Shown here one piece after another: positions 8,514-16,923 of a stretch of 64,000 bases of DNA. The notes beneath the pieces are model-generated. The model searched no databases. It had not been told where the DNA came from and saw only the letters and a program-made list of their open reading frames with translations. Source of the DNA: Proteiniphilum acetatigenes DSM 18083 (GTDB taxonomy: Bacteria > Bacteroidota > Bacteroidia > Bacteroidales > Dysgonomonadaceae). The translations under genes and the position numbers were made by a program. The stretch lies in assembly GCF_000380985.1 (NCBI RefSeq), contig NZ_KB905706.1, positions 36,440-100,439 on the forward strand. The letters are read 5' to 3'. Every line of letters starts with the position of its first letter. The first letter of the stretch is position 1.

Positions 8514-9734
8514 TTATCTGTAGTCTGGTATGAACGGTCGATTTGTCTTCTGAAGTTGATAATCCCTGTAATAAGGTTCTATTAGTTCCCGTTTCTGTCC
8601 CGGATATTCTTCATAAAATGTTCCTCCATGATAGAAACAGGCATATCCGCCCGATACCGTAGCCCACGCAATTACTTCATCTATATTTACCCTTTCTTTA
8701 TGAGGATCCATCATTTGCTCGGCAATAGAAGCAATTGCTCCCCCCGCAAAATTGTCTCCGCATCCTGTGGTATCACCTACCCGTTCAGGATAAAGGACAA
8801 TCTCATTTCTCACCCTTTCTGAAACCAGCTTGCAACCCTCTGCCCTGCCGAACAATTTACTGTTACAGAAATAGTAAAGCGGGTTTGCTCCATGTGTGAC
8901 AATCACTGCACCTACACCTGTTCTTTTGAAGAAAGAGAGGGCTTCTGCAATAGTTGCTTGTCCGCTCAATCGTAGGGCTTCCTCCATATCTGCAATCAAC
9001 AAATCGATATAACGATAGGTCTCCACAGTAGATCCTAACGGCCAGGCTTTTCCTGGGTTACTCCTTTCGTTGAGAAAATCGTAAACAGTATTGACTACGG
9101 TAACAGATTTTTTAGCTTTGGCTTTTTTAAGTAATTCCAAGAGCGACCGGTGAATATGAGGGACTAGAGCAGTCCCTCCGAAAATGACCATGTCACTTTC
9201 GAAGAACGCTTCATCCATATCTTCAGGGTAAAGATCCCATGCGGCTCCGATATTGTTGATAAAGATACGTTCTCCCAACCCCTGGTCATAACCGGGATCC
9301 GAAAGTACGTCGGTAAAGGCTGTATATTGATCGGACACCTTGTATTTTCCAGTCTTCAATGGTGTTTTCTGTAATCGTTCATCAATAAACAGCGCATCTT
9401 TGTCGCGCCCTTTACTACCGTAAAAGTAAACTTCCGCCACAGTACCGTCCAGCATCTGAGCGGCATGAATCAACGAAACAATGGATGGTCCTCCGATATT
9501 CAATGTTAGCGGAGAGTTGCCCGCTGTGAGCAGCTCCCTCACTTCCATATAATCTCTACCGGAGAATGCTTCAAACTCGTCTCTGAAAACAAGCTTTCCG
9601 GGAGATAATCCTCCATCGCCCGGTCTCACGGATATATAACGGCTGAAAGTCTCTCCACTGAAGTTTATAGGAGTAAACAAATAATCTACCAAAGCACATC
9701 CTACTCCGGATATTTTAAAGTGTTTTTTCACCAT
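8514..9734 (-). CDS. PfkB-family carbohydrate kinase
   Basis: This is a ribokinase-fold sugar kinase. The C-terminal signature GDTTGCGDNFAGG at about 320-332 holds the catalytic base D327, with Cys in place of the usual Ala of GAGD; LNIGGPSIVSLIHAAQML at 78-95 is the N-terminal substrate motif. At 406 aa it is longer than typical 300-330 aa members, with extra sequence in the first 75 residues. Its start codon overlaps the end of the isomerase gene by one base, so translation is coupled. Following an isomerase that can make fructose from mannose (or xylulose from lyxose), it most plausibly phosphorylates that ketose, but the substrate is inferred only from position. Confidence 0.85.
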   Translation of the reverse strand: MVKKHFKISGVGCALVDYLFTPINFSGETFSRYISVRPGDGGLSPGKLVFRDEFEAFSGRDYMEVRELLTAGNSPLTLNIGGPSIVSLIHAAQMLDGTVAEVYFYGSKGRDKDALFIDERLQKTPLKTGKYKVSDQYTAFTDVLSDPGYDQGLGERIFINNIGAAWDLYPEDMDEAFFESDMVIFGGTALVPHIHRSLLELLKKAKAKKSVTVVNTVYDFLNERSNPGKAWPLGSTVETYRYIDLLIADMEEALRLSGQATIAEALSFFKRTGVGAVIVTHGANPLYYFCNSKLFGRAEGCKLVSERVRNEIVLYPERVGDTTGCGDNFAGGAIASIAEQMMDPHKERVNIDEVIAWATVSGGYACFYHGGTFYEEYPGQKRELIEPYYRDYQLQKTNRPFIPDYR

Positions 9735-10411
9735 CAGCCCAGAAATTTTTTATAATCAGACACCAACAGATGTAACGGTTCCACATCTTCTTCTACAGAC
9801 GGGAATCGCCCTACCGACTCGTAGAAGCAGTTGTCTGTAGAATCATCATTTACCATACTGACTTCACCCACCAGGACCTTACCTCTCCCTTCTTCTCCGT
9901 AAAAACGATGGTACACACCTTGTTCCAACGTAATACTCTCGCCCGGGGCCAGTATTACCTTACCGCCTGCCGGAACAACCACACTCACACCATCTTTCTT
10001 GCATCGTACATCGGTCACGTCAAACCCATTATCAGGGGTAGAGTTGTATAATTCAATGACTAAATTGCCTCCGCCCCTGTTAATAATATCTTCCATCTTA
10101 TACCAATGATAATGCATGGGGGTCTCCTGATTTTCCCCAACAATCATTATTTTCTCGGCATAAGGTTTTCTATCCACATTGAGTTTGCCATTACGTAAAG
10201 TGAATAAGAATAATCCTCTTTTATAAAAATCTCCGGAACCAAAATCAGTGATATCCCAACCAAGCATATTCTCCATCACTTCAGCAGCACTCTTTTTATT
10301 TTTTCCCCAGTCTGACAGGCTCCAATACGCCCATGGAGGCAATGAAAACTTCCATTCTCCCATAAATGCTTTTGCGTCCGAAATAATCCGATTGATCTCG
10401 CTACGTTTCAT
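9734..10411 (-). CDS. D-lyxose / D-mannose ketol-isomerase, cupin type
   Basis: This 225 aa protein matches the D-lyxose isomerase family (EC 5.3.1.15 type), metal-dependent cupins whose known members also convert D-mannose to D-fructose. Candidate metal ligands are H100 and H102 in TPMHYHWYK, E107 and H168 in GVYHRFY. Other family hallmarks are WAYWSLSDW near 27-35 and VGEVSMVNDD near 181. It is the first structural gene after lacI and overlaps the kinase gene by one base. With GH92 nearby, D-mannose is the likelier physiological substrate here. The cytoplasmic location fits the absence of a signal peptide. A LacI-site copy lies 140 bp upstream. Confidence 0.88.
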   Translation of the reverse strand: MKRSEINRIISDAKAFMGEWKFSLPPWAYWSLSDWGKNKKSAAEVMENMLGWDITDFGSGDFYKRGLFLFTLRNGKLNVDRKPYAEKIMIVGENQETPMHYHWYKMEDIINRGGGNLVIELYNSTPDNGFDVTDVRCKKDGVSVVVPAGGKVILAPGESITLEQGVYHRFYGEEGRGKVLVGEVSMVNDDSTDNCFYESVGRFPSVEEDVEPLHLLVSDYKKFLG

Positions 10412-10550
10412 CCTTTTTTATTTTTTAATATTAGACAATTGACACTTATTTCTCTTTTCTTACAATCCTCATACCGTAAATAATAACATGCCTAAAGCTC
10501 CGACCGACCTAATAAGTAAGAGAGAACTGTAAGATATCTGATCCCTCACA

Positions 10551-10568
10551 TTGCTAAACCGGTTAACT
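10551..10568. promoter_or_regulatory. Putative LacI operator upstream of the isomerase operon
   Basis: TTGCTAAACCGGTTAACT contains the palindromic core AACCGGTT with the central CG typical of LacI-family operators. It differs at one base from the site at 11615-11632 in front of the lacI gene itself. Two 18-bp near-identical copies, both in non-coding DNA flanking lacI, argue for a real regulator-site pair. Confidence 0.72.
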
Positions 10569-10613
10569 TATTTATTATAAAAATTCTCCTATCAATAAAT
10601 CAGTAAAATTCAA

Positions 10614-11612
10614 TCAGATTGAATATTCAATCTCGGCTTCGAAGACGCACTCTTTTATTTCGTCTATTCCGCTCATCTGTTCCATAAGAATATCCACTGC
10701 TTTTTCCCCCATTTTCCTTATAGGTTGCTTAATGTAGGTAATAGGCATATTGGTAATAGAAAAAGAATCGATTTCGTCAAAACACACCACTTCCATCTCT
10801 TCGGGGATCTTTATGCCTTCCCTGTGCATATATTTTACCCCGGTAATAAATACCCTCCTGGAACAAAAAAATATTGCATCAACTTTGTCGGGATTATTTT
10901 TCAGGTCGATAATGGCTCTTTTTATCTCTTCTTCCTGGTTCTCATAATTGATATTCTTTATCAATGCAGGGTCTAATAAACCATGACGGTCCAGTGCATC
11001 GATGTAGCCCTGCCGCCTGTCTGTCAATGCATTCAGATTAATATCATAACAAACAACTGCAATCCTTTGCAAACCTTTTCTGATCAAAACTTCAATTACA
11101 TCACGGGATACTTTATAATTATCAATAATGATGTAGTTGGCCTTAATATCCGGATAATAACGATCTACCTGCACCACTGGAAGATTTCTTTTCATGATTT
11201 TAAGGAGGACTTCCTGCCCTTCATCTACCGGAACCAGTATAATACCGTCCACCTGCTTGTTCAATAATGTGGTAACCGCATCGTAAAACTCCTCCGGGCT
11301 TTCGTTTGTGTTTGAAGTAATCACCGTATAGCCGTATTTCTTCGCCTGTTCCTGTATATGGAAGGTAAGGTTTCCAAAAAATTCATTTGAGATATCCGTA
11401 ATAACAACTCCAATAGACATGCTCTTTCCTGTACTGAGGCTACGGGCAATTTCATTCGGCTGATAGTTCATCTCAGCAGCCATTTGTTTAACCTTCCTGC
11501 ACGTCTCCTCACTCACACGACTGCCTTTAGCCTTACCGCTCAATACAAGAGAGACTGTTCCTTTAGAAAGTCCCAACTTGTCTGCTATATCTTGCATGGA
11601 TACTCGTTTCAT
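10614..11612 (-). CDS. LacI-family transcriptional regulator
   Basis: This is a 332 aa repressor-type protein. Residues 5-26 form the LacI helix-turn-helix (MQDIADKLGLSKGTVSLVLSG) followed by the hinge helix segment YQPNEIARSLSTGKS. The rest is a periplasmic-binding-protein-like effector domain (GVVITDISNEFFGNL, VDGIILVP). It sits upstream of the isomerase/kinase/mtlD operon on the same strand, 202 bp away, and divergent from rhaB. Matching operators lie on both sides, so autoregulation and control of the mannose-type operon are likely. The operator ends 3 bp before the chosen ATG, so the real start could be Met6; the effector (mannose, lyxose or a phosphate ester) is unknown. Confidence 0.92.
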   Translation of the reverse strand: MKRVSMQDIADKLGLSKGTVSLVLSGKAKGSRVSEETCRKVKQMAAEMNYQPNEIARSLSTGKSMSIGVVITDISNEFFGNLTFHIQEQAKKYGYTVITSNTNESPEEFYDAVTTLLNKQVDGIILVPVDEGQEVLLKIMKRNLPVVQVDRYYPDIKANYIIIDNYKVSRDVIEVLIRKGLQRIAVVCYDINLNALTDRRQGYIDALDRHGLLDPALIKNINYENQEEEIKRAIIDLKNNPDKVDAIFFCSRRVFITGVKYMHREGIKIPEEMEVVCFDEIDSFSITNMPITYIKQPIRKMGEKAVDILMEQMSGIDEIKECVFEAEIEYSI

Positions 11613-11614
11613 AT

Positions 11615-11632
11615 TTGCTAAACCGGTTGACT
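11615..11632. promoter_or_regulatory. Putative LacI operator at the lacI start
   Basis: TTGCTAAACCGGTTGACT is the near-identical partner of 10551-10568. It lies between the lacI promoter candidate and its start codon, where a bound protein could block transcription by roadblock. It is also in the lacI/rhaB divergent region, so an effect on rhaB is conceivable but not shown. Confidence 0.72.
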
Positions 11633-11659
11633 AAATCTATATAAAATAACTTTCCTTTG

Positions 11660-11667
11660 CAAACATA
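11660..11667 (-). promoter_or_regulatory. Candidate -7 element of the lacI promoter
   Basis: On the minus strand the sequence is TATGTTTG, an exact TAnnTTTG match, about 48 bases before the lacI start. No exact -33 TTTG is at the right distance. A start site about 7 bases downstream would place the operator at 11615-11632 just inside the transcript. Confidence 0.5.
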
Positions 11668-11829
11668 ATATAATTCTTTTTCAGAAAACGCCGATTTTAT
11701 TATTTTTTATTTATTTTATACTTTATAACCGAGGATGCAAAAAATCTACAATAATTCCCCAAAATAAACCTGTCACCAAAAAGATCCAAATCATTATCAA
11801 AAAACACAGTCATAAAATCATTTATTTCA

Positions 11830-11860
11830 TTGCATATATTCAATTTATCCTGTAAGTTTG
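11830..11860 (+). promoter_or_regulatory. Candidate promoter of rhaB
   Basis: TTG at 11830-11832 and TAAGTTTG at 11853-11860 are separated by 20 bases, matching the Bacteroidota TTTG/TAnnTTTG arrangement. The chosen rhaB ATG (11897) lies 37 bases after the -7 element. A longer frame opening with TTG at 11858 would start inside this promoter and is therefore rejected. Confidence 0.62.
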
Positions 11861-11896
11861 CAGACAATCTTAAAAAAAATTGAATTTAACCTCATC

Positions 11897-13381
11897 ATGA
11901 GTGTAGATAATTTAATGTCATTCTTAGCAATCGATTTGGGCGCCAGCAGCGGAAGGGCAATGCTGGGAACTATACAAAATGATCAACTGGAGTTAAAGGA
12001 AATCAGTCGTTTCCCTAATCCTATAATCGAAGTGAACAATCGTTTATATTGGGATCTCTTCTATTTGTATAATCAGATTATAACATCACTACGGGAAGTC
12101 AAATCTCACAGGCTGCACGTCACATCCCTGGGTATTGATACATGGGGGGTAGACTTTGTCTGTTTCGGAAAGGATCGGGAACCATTGCGTATGCCTTACA
12201 GTTACAGGGATTCCCGGACATTCGATGCACCGGAGCGTTTTTTCTCCAAAATTCCGAAAGAAGAGGTATATCGAAAAACGGGAATTCAGATCATGAACTT
12301 TAACACTCTTTTCCAACTTGACACTCTCCTGCATGAAAATTCATCGATCTATCCTGTCATCAACAAGATACTGTTTATGCCGGATGCTCTATCCTATCTG
12401 CTGACGGGGACGGCGGTGACAGAATACACCATTTCCTCCACTTCACAAATGCTCGATGCTTATACACAAAATTTCGACAGTTCGCTTCTTCAAGCACTGC
12501 AACTGGATGGCAATCACTTCGGAATGCTGGTATATCCGGGACATAAGATAGGCAATATATCCCCATCTGTACAGCGCCTGACCGGCATACAGGATCTATC
12601 CGTCATAGCCGTTGCAGGTCACGACACGGCTTCGGCCGTTTTGGCTACGCCTGCGAAAGATGAAAACTTCGCATATCTGAGTTCAGGAACATGGTCATTA
12701 ATGGGCATCGAATCGGAAACGCCTGTAATCAATGACGAAACCTTTCGACTTAACTTTACCAACGAAGGAGGTGCCGACGGATCTATACGCCTGCTGAAAA
12801 ATATCTGTGGAATGTGGCTGATTGAACAATGCAAAAAAGAATGGGAGAGCTATCAACCGGTTACTTATGAAGATATAGTAGCCGCTGCAAAACAGTCAGT
12901 CCCTTTCAAATGTTTTATCAATCCCGATTCACCATGCTTTGCTGCCCCGGGATCCATGACTACGGCTATTCAGTCTTATTGTAAAGAAACAAATCAATAT
13001 ATCCCTCAAACAATGGGAGAATTAGCCCGTTGTATTTACGAAAGTCTTGCTTTTCGATACAAGCAGGTATTGGCTGATCTTCAACAACTTGCCACATTCC
13101 CTATCAATATCCTGCATATTATCGGCGGGGGATCCCAAAACAAATTGCTCAATACCTTTACGGCCAACGCTATCGGCAAGCCGGTCGTTGCGGGCCCGTC
13201 AGAAGCTACGGCAATGGGAAATATTTTATTACAGGCAAAAGCTGCCGGTATAGTCAATGACAAACAAGAAATCCGTCAAATCGTGAGAAACTCCATTGAT
13301 CTCGATACATTCGAGCCAGAAGATACTGCTCTATGGGAGAGCCACTACAGTGATTACCTGAATATTTACAGGAATATATAG
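11897..13381 (+). CDS. rhaB: Rhamnulokinase
   Basis: This is an FGGY-family kinase that phosphorylates L-rhamnulose to rhamnulose-1-phosphate with ATP in the cytoplasm. The phosphate-binding FLAIDLGASSGRAML opens the protein, followed by SLGIDTWGVDF, the substrate-loop AVAGHDTASAV and the C-terminal nucleotide site IIGGGSQNKLLN. About 494 aa, normal for RhaB. I chose the ATG at 11897 (MSVDNLM...); an internal ATG at 11915 is equally possible, and the upstream TTG is in the promoter. It is the first gene of a rhaB-rhaA-rhaT run, separated from rhaA by 105 bp of repeat-rich spacer. Confidence 0.94.
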   Translation: MSVDNLMSFLAIDLGASSGRAMLGTIQNDQLELKEISRFPNPIIEVNNRLYWDLFYLYNQIITSLREVKSHRLHVTSLGIDTWGVDFVCFGKDREPLRMPYSYRDSRTFDAPERFFSKIPKEEVYRKTGIQIMNFNTLFQLDTLLHENSSIYPVINKILFMPDALSYLLTGTAVTEYTISSTSQMLDAYTQNFDSSLLQALQLDGNHFGMLVYPGHKIGNISPSVQRLTGIQDLSVIAVAGHDTASAVLATPAKDENFAYLSSGTWSLMGIESETPVINDETFRLNFTNEGGADGSIRLLKNICGMWLIEQCKKEWESYQPVTYEDIVAAAKQSVPFKCFINPDSPCFAAPGSMTTAIQSYCKETNQYIPQTMGELARCIYESLAFRYKQVLADLQQLATFPINILHIIGGGSQNKLLNTFTANAIGKPVVAGPSEATAMGNILLQAKAAGIVNDKQEIRQIVRNSIDLDTFEPEDTALWESHYSDYLNIYRNI

Positions 13382-13390
13382 CATAATCAA

Positions 13391-13408
13391 TGTGATGATG
13401 TGATGATT
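13391..13408. repeat. 8-bp tandem repeat in the rhaB-rhaA spacer
   Basis: TGTGATGA/TGTGATGA/TT is a short direct repeat immediately after the rhaB stop. It belongs to the same style of short-period spacer sequence as the array at 13442. Confidence 0.5.
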
Positions 13409-13441
13409 TAATAATGAAAAATAACAATAAAAGTAAATAAC

Positions 13442-13475
13442 AATCTTGATTCTTGGTTCTTGAATCTTGAATTTA
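13442..13475. repeat. Degenerate 7-bp periodic repeat D
   Basis: TTCTTGA/TTCTTGG/TTCTTGA/ATCTTGA/ATTT runs in phase up to 12 bases before the rhaA start codon. It lies inside a probable operon, so any transcript carries it near the rhaA ribosome-binding region. Confidence 0.62.
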
Positions 13476-13486
13476 AATTTAAAGGT

Positions 13487-14752
13487 ATGAAGGAAGAACA
13501 ACTTAAAAAAGCGTATGAAGACGCAAAGGTACAATACGCATCGCTGGGAGTGGATGTTGACCAGGCTATTGAGAAACTGAACAATCTCTCTATATCCATT
13601 CACTGCTGGCAGGCAGACGATGTGTCGGGATTTGAAAATCCTGACGGAGAGTTGACAGGTGGCATCCAGGCTACCGGTAACTATCCCGGAAAAGCCAGGA
13701 CCATAGAGGAACTACGGAGTGATTTCGAGAAAGTGCTCACGCTGATCCCCGGAACACACAGGATAAGCTTGCATGCCATCTATGGCGATTTTGGCGGTGA
13801 ATTCGTCGATCGTGATCAGATCGAACCAAAACATTTTCAATCATGGATCGACTGGGCGAAGAAAGTCGGCGTAAAACTCGATTTCAACTGTACCCTTTTC
13901 TCGCATCCCAAAGGTGAGAGCGGATATATGATCTCTCATTTTGATCCTGAGATCAGGGAGTTCTGGAAAGAGCACCTGCGCCGTTGTCGTCGTATCGCAG
14001 CTGAAATCGGACGGCAGCAAGGCGATCCCTGTATTCACAATATCTGGTTTCCCGACGGAGAAAAGGACAAAACCGTTTCACGCTTTGCCCACAGACAACT
14101 GATGAAAGAGGCACTCGACGATGTTTTCACCGAAAAGATCAGTACAGATTACCTGAAAGATTGTGTGGAATGTAAATTGTTTGGTATCGGAAGCGAAAGT
14201 TATGTAGTGGGATCGCATGAATTTTATATGGGTTATGCGGTAAAAAACAATATGATGCTGACACTGGATGCCGGGCACTTCCATCCGACCGAATCAATAG
14301 CCGATAAAATCTCTTCGATGCTCCTTTTTGTTCCTGAACTTAATCTGCATGTAAGTCGTCCGGAACGTTGGGATAGTGATCACGTAGTGATCTTAAGCGA
14401 CGAGTTATTGGCTTTAACTCAGGAGATTGTTCGTTCCGGTCATGCCGATCGTGTACATGTCGGGCTCGATTATTTTGATGCATCTATCAATCGCCTGGGA
14501 GCTTATATAGTGGGAATCCGCGCTACACAGAAAGCGATGTTGCAAGCGCTGCTCGAGCCGACCCGACAATTAAGGGAATTTGAACTGCAGGATAAAAATT
14601 TCCAACGGCTGGCTTATCTGGAAGAATTGAAATCAATGCCCTGGAACGCGGTATATAATTACTATTGCCAGCAGCAGAACGTACCTGTGGGCGATGCTTA
14701 TGTACAGGATGTCCAGGAGTATGAAGATCAGGTAACCTCTAAACGAGTCTAA
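13487..14752 (+). CDS. rhaA: L-rhamnose isomerase
   Basis: This enzyme converts L-rhamnose to L-rhamnulose (EC 5.3.1.14), a metal-dependent xylose-isomerase-like TIM barrel. Characteristic stretches are SISIHCWQADDVSGFE, GGIQATGNYPGKART, LDFNCTLFSHPK and HNIWFPDGEKD. From the ATG at 13487 (MKEEQLKKAYEDA) it is 421 aa, the normal size; a frame extension from a TTG at 13460 would translate the periodic repeat and is rejected. rhaT follows after 3 bp. The enzyme is cytoplasmic and acts directly after import by RhaT. Confidence 0.95.
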   Translation: MKEEQLKKAYEDAKVQYASLGVDVDQAIEKLNNLSISIHCWQADDVSGFENPDGELTGGIQATGNYPGKARTIEELRSDFEKVLTLIPGTHRISLHAIYGDFGGEFVDRDQIEPKHFQSWIDWAKKVGVKLDFNCTLFSHPKGESGYMISHFDPEIREFWKEHLRRCRRIAAEIGRQQGDPCIHNIWFPDGEKDKTVSRFAHRQLMKEALDDVFTEKISTDYLKDCVECKLFGIGSESYVVGSHEFYMGYAVKNNMMLTLDAGHFHPTESIADKISSMLLFVPELNLHVSRPERWDSDHVVILSDELLALTQEIVRSGHADRVHVGLDYFDASINRLGAYIVGIRATQKAMLQALLEPTRQLREFELQDKNFQRLAYLEELKSMPWNAVYNYYCQQQNVPVGDAYVQDVQEYEDQVTSKRV

Positions 14753-14755
14753 ACA

Positions 14756-15784
14756 ATGAATACAATTCTGGGTTTAATTATTATTGCTGTGGGAAGTATG
14801 GGCCAATCAAGCTCATACGTCCCCATCAATAAGATAAAAGAGTGGTCATGGGAAAACTTCTGGCTGATGCAGGGAATTTTCGCATGGCTGCTCTTTCCTC
14901 TTCTGGGGGCATTCATGGCCAGTACGCCATCGGAATTGATCGCAATATATACTACCAATGCAGCTGCCTCATGGAAAGCTATTGGATACGGGGTACTTTG
15001 GGGAGTCGGGGGATTGACTTTCGGATTGAGTATGCGTTTTCTGGGTATCGCACTCGGACAATCAGTGGCGCTGGGAACCTGTGCTGCTTTCGGGACACTT
15101 ATCCCCGCAATGCTTACCGGTACGGATCTTTTTTCTCCGAAAGGATTGGTTTTGTTGGTGGCTGTTGCCGTTACACTGGCAGGCATTGCATTAGTAGGGT
15201 ATGCCGGTAGCCTCCGTTCAAAAAATATGTCCGAAGAGGAGAGGAAAAAAGCGATCAAAGATTTTGCCCTGAAAAAGGGACTTCTTATCGCGTTGTTTGC
15301 AGGTGTAATGAGTGCCTGTTTCAGTCTGGGATTAAGCGCCGGGATACCGGTAAAAGAAGCGGCCATTGCTGCCGGAGCAAAGGAGTTGTTTGCACAGAAT
15401 CCGGTCACACTATTGGTCACCCTTGGCGGATTTGTCACCAATCTCGTTTATTGTCTCTATATGAACCGGAAAAATAAAACGAGCAGTGAAATAAAACACT
15501 CCTCAAAAGCCGTTTTGGTAAATAATCTTCTGTTTTGTGCACTGGCAGGGCTTCTCTGGTATTCTCAATTTTTCGGGTTGGGTATGGGACAAAGTTTTTT
15601 TGAACCCGGCAGTGTGATGATGGCTTTTTCATGGAGCATACTGATGTCTCTAAACGTGGTTTTCAGCAACGTATGGGGCATTATCCTCAAAGAGTGGAAA
15701 GGTGCAGGAAAAAAGGCCGTCATTTTCCTGGTTATCGGGATGGTAGTTTTGATATTTTCTTTGGTAATACCCAATCTGTTTTAA
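14756..15784 (+). CDS. rhaT: L-rhamnose/proton symporter
   Basis: This is an inner-membrane permease of the RhaT family, 342 aa with about ten hydrophobic segments. The N-terminus (LGLIIIAVGSMGQSSSYVPI) and KSWSWENFW-like KEWSWENFWLMQG are typical. It starts 3 bp after the rhaA stop and is certainly co-transcribed and translationally coupled. It would move L-rhamnose released in the periplasm by the GH78/GH106 enzymes into the cytoplasm for RhaA and RhaB. Confidence 0.94.
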   Translation: MNTILGLIIIAVGSMGQSSSYVPINKIKEWSWENFWLMQGIFAWLLFPLLGAFMASTPSELIAIYTTNAAASWKAIGYGVLWGVGGLTFGLSMRFLGIALGQSVALGTCAAFGTLIPAMLTGTDLFSPKGLVLLVAVAVTLAGIALVGYAGSLRSKNMSEEERKKAIKDFALKKGLLIALFAGVMSACFSLGLSAGIPVKEAAIAAGAKELFAQNPVTLLVTLGGFVTNLVYCLYMNRKNKTSSEIKHSSKAVLVNNLLFCALAGLLWYSQFFGLGMGQSFFEPGSVMMAFSWSILMSLNVVFSNVWGIILKEWKGAGKKAVIFLVIGMVVLIFSLVIPNLF

Positions 15785-15833
15785 TCCTATCAGTTCTATG
15801 AATCATGTACTGACCTGACAATATTTGCAATAT

Positions 15834-15857
15834 GCCGCAATAAGTTGATGGTGCGGC
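15834..15857 (+). terminator. Small hairpin after rhaT
   Basis: GCCGCA and TGCGGC pair across 12 bases, 50 bp after the rhaT stop. There is no T-run, so it may only weaken read-through into the AraC gene. Another short stem (AGCGA/TCGCT) follows near 15872. Confidence 0.3.
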
Positions 15858-16002
15858 GGGAATTGAAGCAAAGCGAAAATCGCTGACTTCTATTGAAAGT
15901 CTCAACAGGGAGCAATAAAATTCGGTTTATATATGTAAATCGACGATACAGACAACGACCATTTTCAATGAAAATGAATTTGCAAATCTAAACAGACAAA
16001 AC

Positions 16003-16911
16003 ATGAGATTTAACGACTTAGGAATCGATTTTAAATACCTGTTAGTAAACGAAAAAGATAAAAAATTCGGGTTAACGGTCAACACTGTTGGTTTTCAGCC
16101 CATAGCACCTAATACGGTGTACCCGTCCACAGAACATCCCAAAAGTTACTACTTCACCCCAAATAACGGACGTATTTTATCGGAATATCAAATCGTTTAT
16201 ATCAGTAAAGGAAAAGGAATTTTTTCTTCCGATTCCACAAAAAGGACAAATATTACCAAAGGACAGGTTATTTTTCTTTTTCCCGGCCAATGGCATACCT
16301 ACTGCCCACTCAAAGAAATAGGATGGAATGAATATTACATCGGCTTTGAAGGAAAGATCATTGATGATATCGTAGCAAACGGGTTCATATCTCCGGAGAA
16401 TCAGATTCTCAGTGTAGGGGTGAACGAAGATCTCGTAAACCTGTTTTCTACAGCCATTAAAGTGGCTAAAGAAGATAAAACGGCTGCACAGCAGAATCTG
16501 GCAGGAATTGCATTTAATATCCTGGGTACGATTTTATCGCTGGCACAAAACAGGAACTTCGAGTCTAAAGAATCCGCTCAGAAAATTGAACGGGCAAAAG
16601 TTATCATGATTGAAAATATCCATAAAAATATCGATATCAAAGGGATTGCTACCAACCTGGGGATCAGCTACTCTTTATTCAGGAAAGCATTTAAGGAGTA
16701 CACCGGTTATGCCCCGGCACAGTATTTTCAGGAATTAAAATTAAGAAAGGCCAAGGAGTTATTGGCTGAAACCAATTATTCTATAAAGGAGATTTCCTAC
16801 GAATTGAATTTCAGTTCCTATGAGTACTTTTTATCCTTCTTTAAAAAGAGAGTCGGGGTTACCCCTATGGAATACAGAAATTCAGGACGTATAAAACAAA
16901 ACAGCAACTAA
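16003..16911 (+). CDS. AraC-family regulator, probable rhamnose/rhamnoside regulator
   Basis: This is a 302 aa transcription factor. Residues about 1-150 form a cupin-like sensing domain (IVYISKGKGIFSS, FPGQWHTYCP). About 195-295 hold two AraC helix-turn-helix motifs (IDIKGIATNLGISYSLFRKAFKEYTG; ETNYSIKEISYELNFSSYEYFLSFFKKRVG). It lies between rhaT and two rhamnosidase genes on the same strand and is a close paralogue of the regulator at 33117. In Bacteroides thetaiotaomicron rhamnose use is governed by an AraC-type activator (RhaR), so an activator of the rha and rhamnosidase genes is likely. Whether it binds L-rhamnose or a derivative is unknown. Confidence 0.88.
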   Translation: MRFNDLGIDFKYLLVNEKDKKFGLTVNTVGFQPIAPNTVYPSTEHPKSYYFTPNNGRILSEYQIVYISKGKGIFSSDSTKRTNITKGQVIFLFPGQWHTYCPLKEIGWNEYYIGFEGKIIDDIVANGFISPENQILSVGVNEDLVNLFSTAIKVAKEDKTAAQQNLAGIAFNILGTILSLAQNRNFESKESAQKIERAKVIMIENIHKNIDIKGIATNLGISYSLFRKAFKEYTGYAPAQYFQELKLRKAKELLAETNYSIKEISYELNFSSYEYFLSFFKKRVGVTPMEYRNSGRIKQNSN

Positions 16912-16923
16912 TTTCAGTCATTC

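Noticed and set aside
11858..11896. N-terminal extension of rhaB from a TTG codon
   Set aside because: The TTG is the last three bases of a TAAGTTTG promoter element, and RhaB proteins begin near FLAIDLGASSG.
12845..12870. AACCGGTT in rhaB (also in coding DNA near 29377 and 56045) as extra LacI operators
   Set aside because: Only the 8-bp core is shared; the flanking TTGCTA and ACT of the two intergenic sites are absent and all lie inside genes.
13460..13486. N-terminal extension of rhaA from a TTG codon
   Set aside because: The extra residues would be translated from the 7-bp periodic repeat; the ATG at 13487 gives the normal RhaA start.
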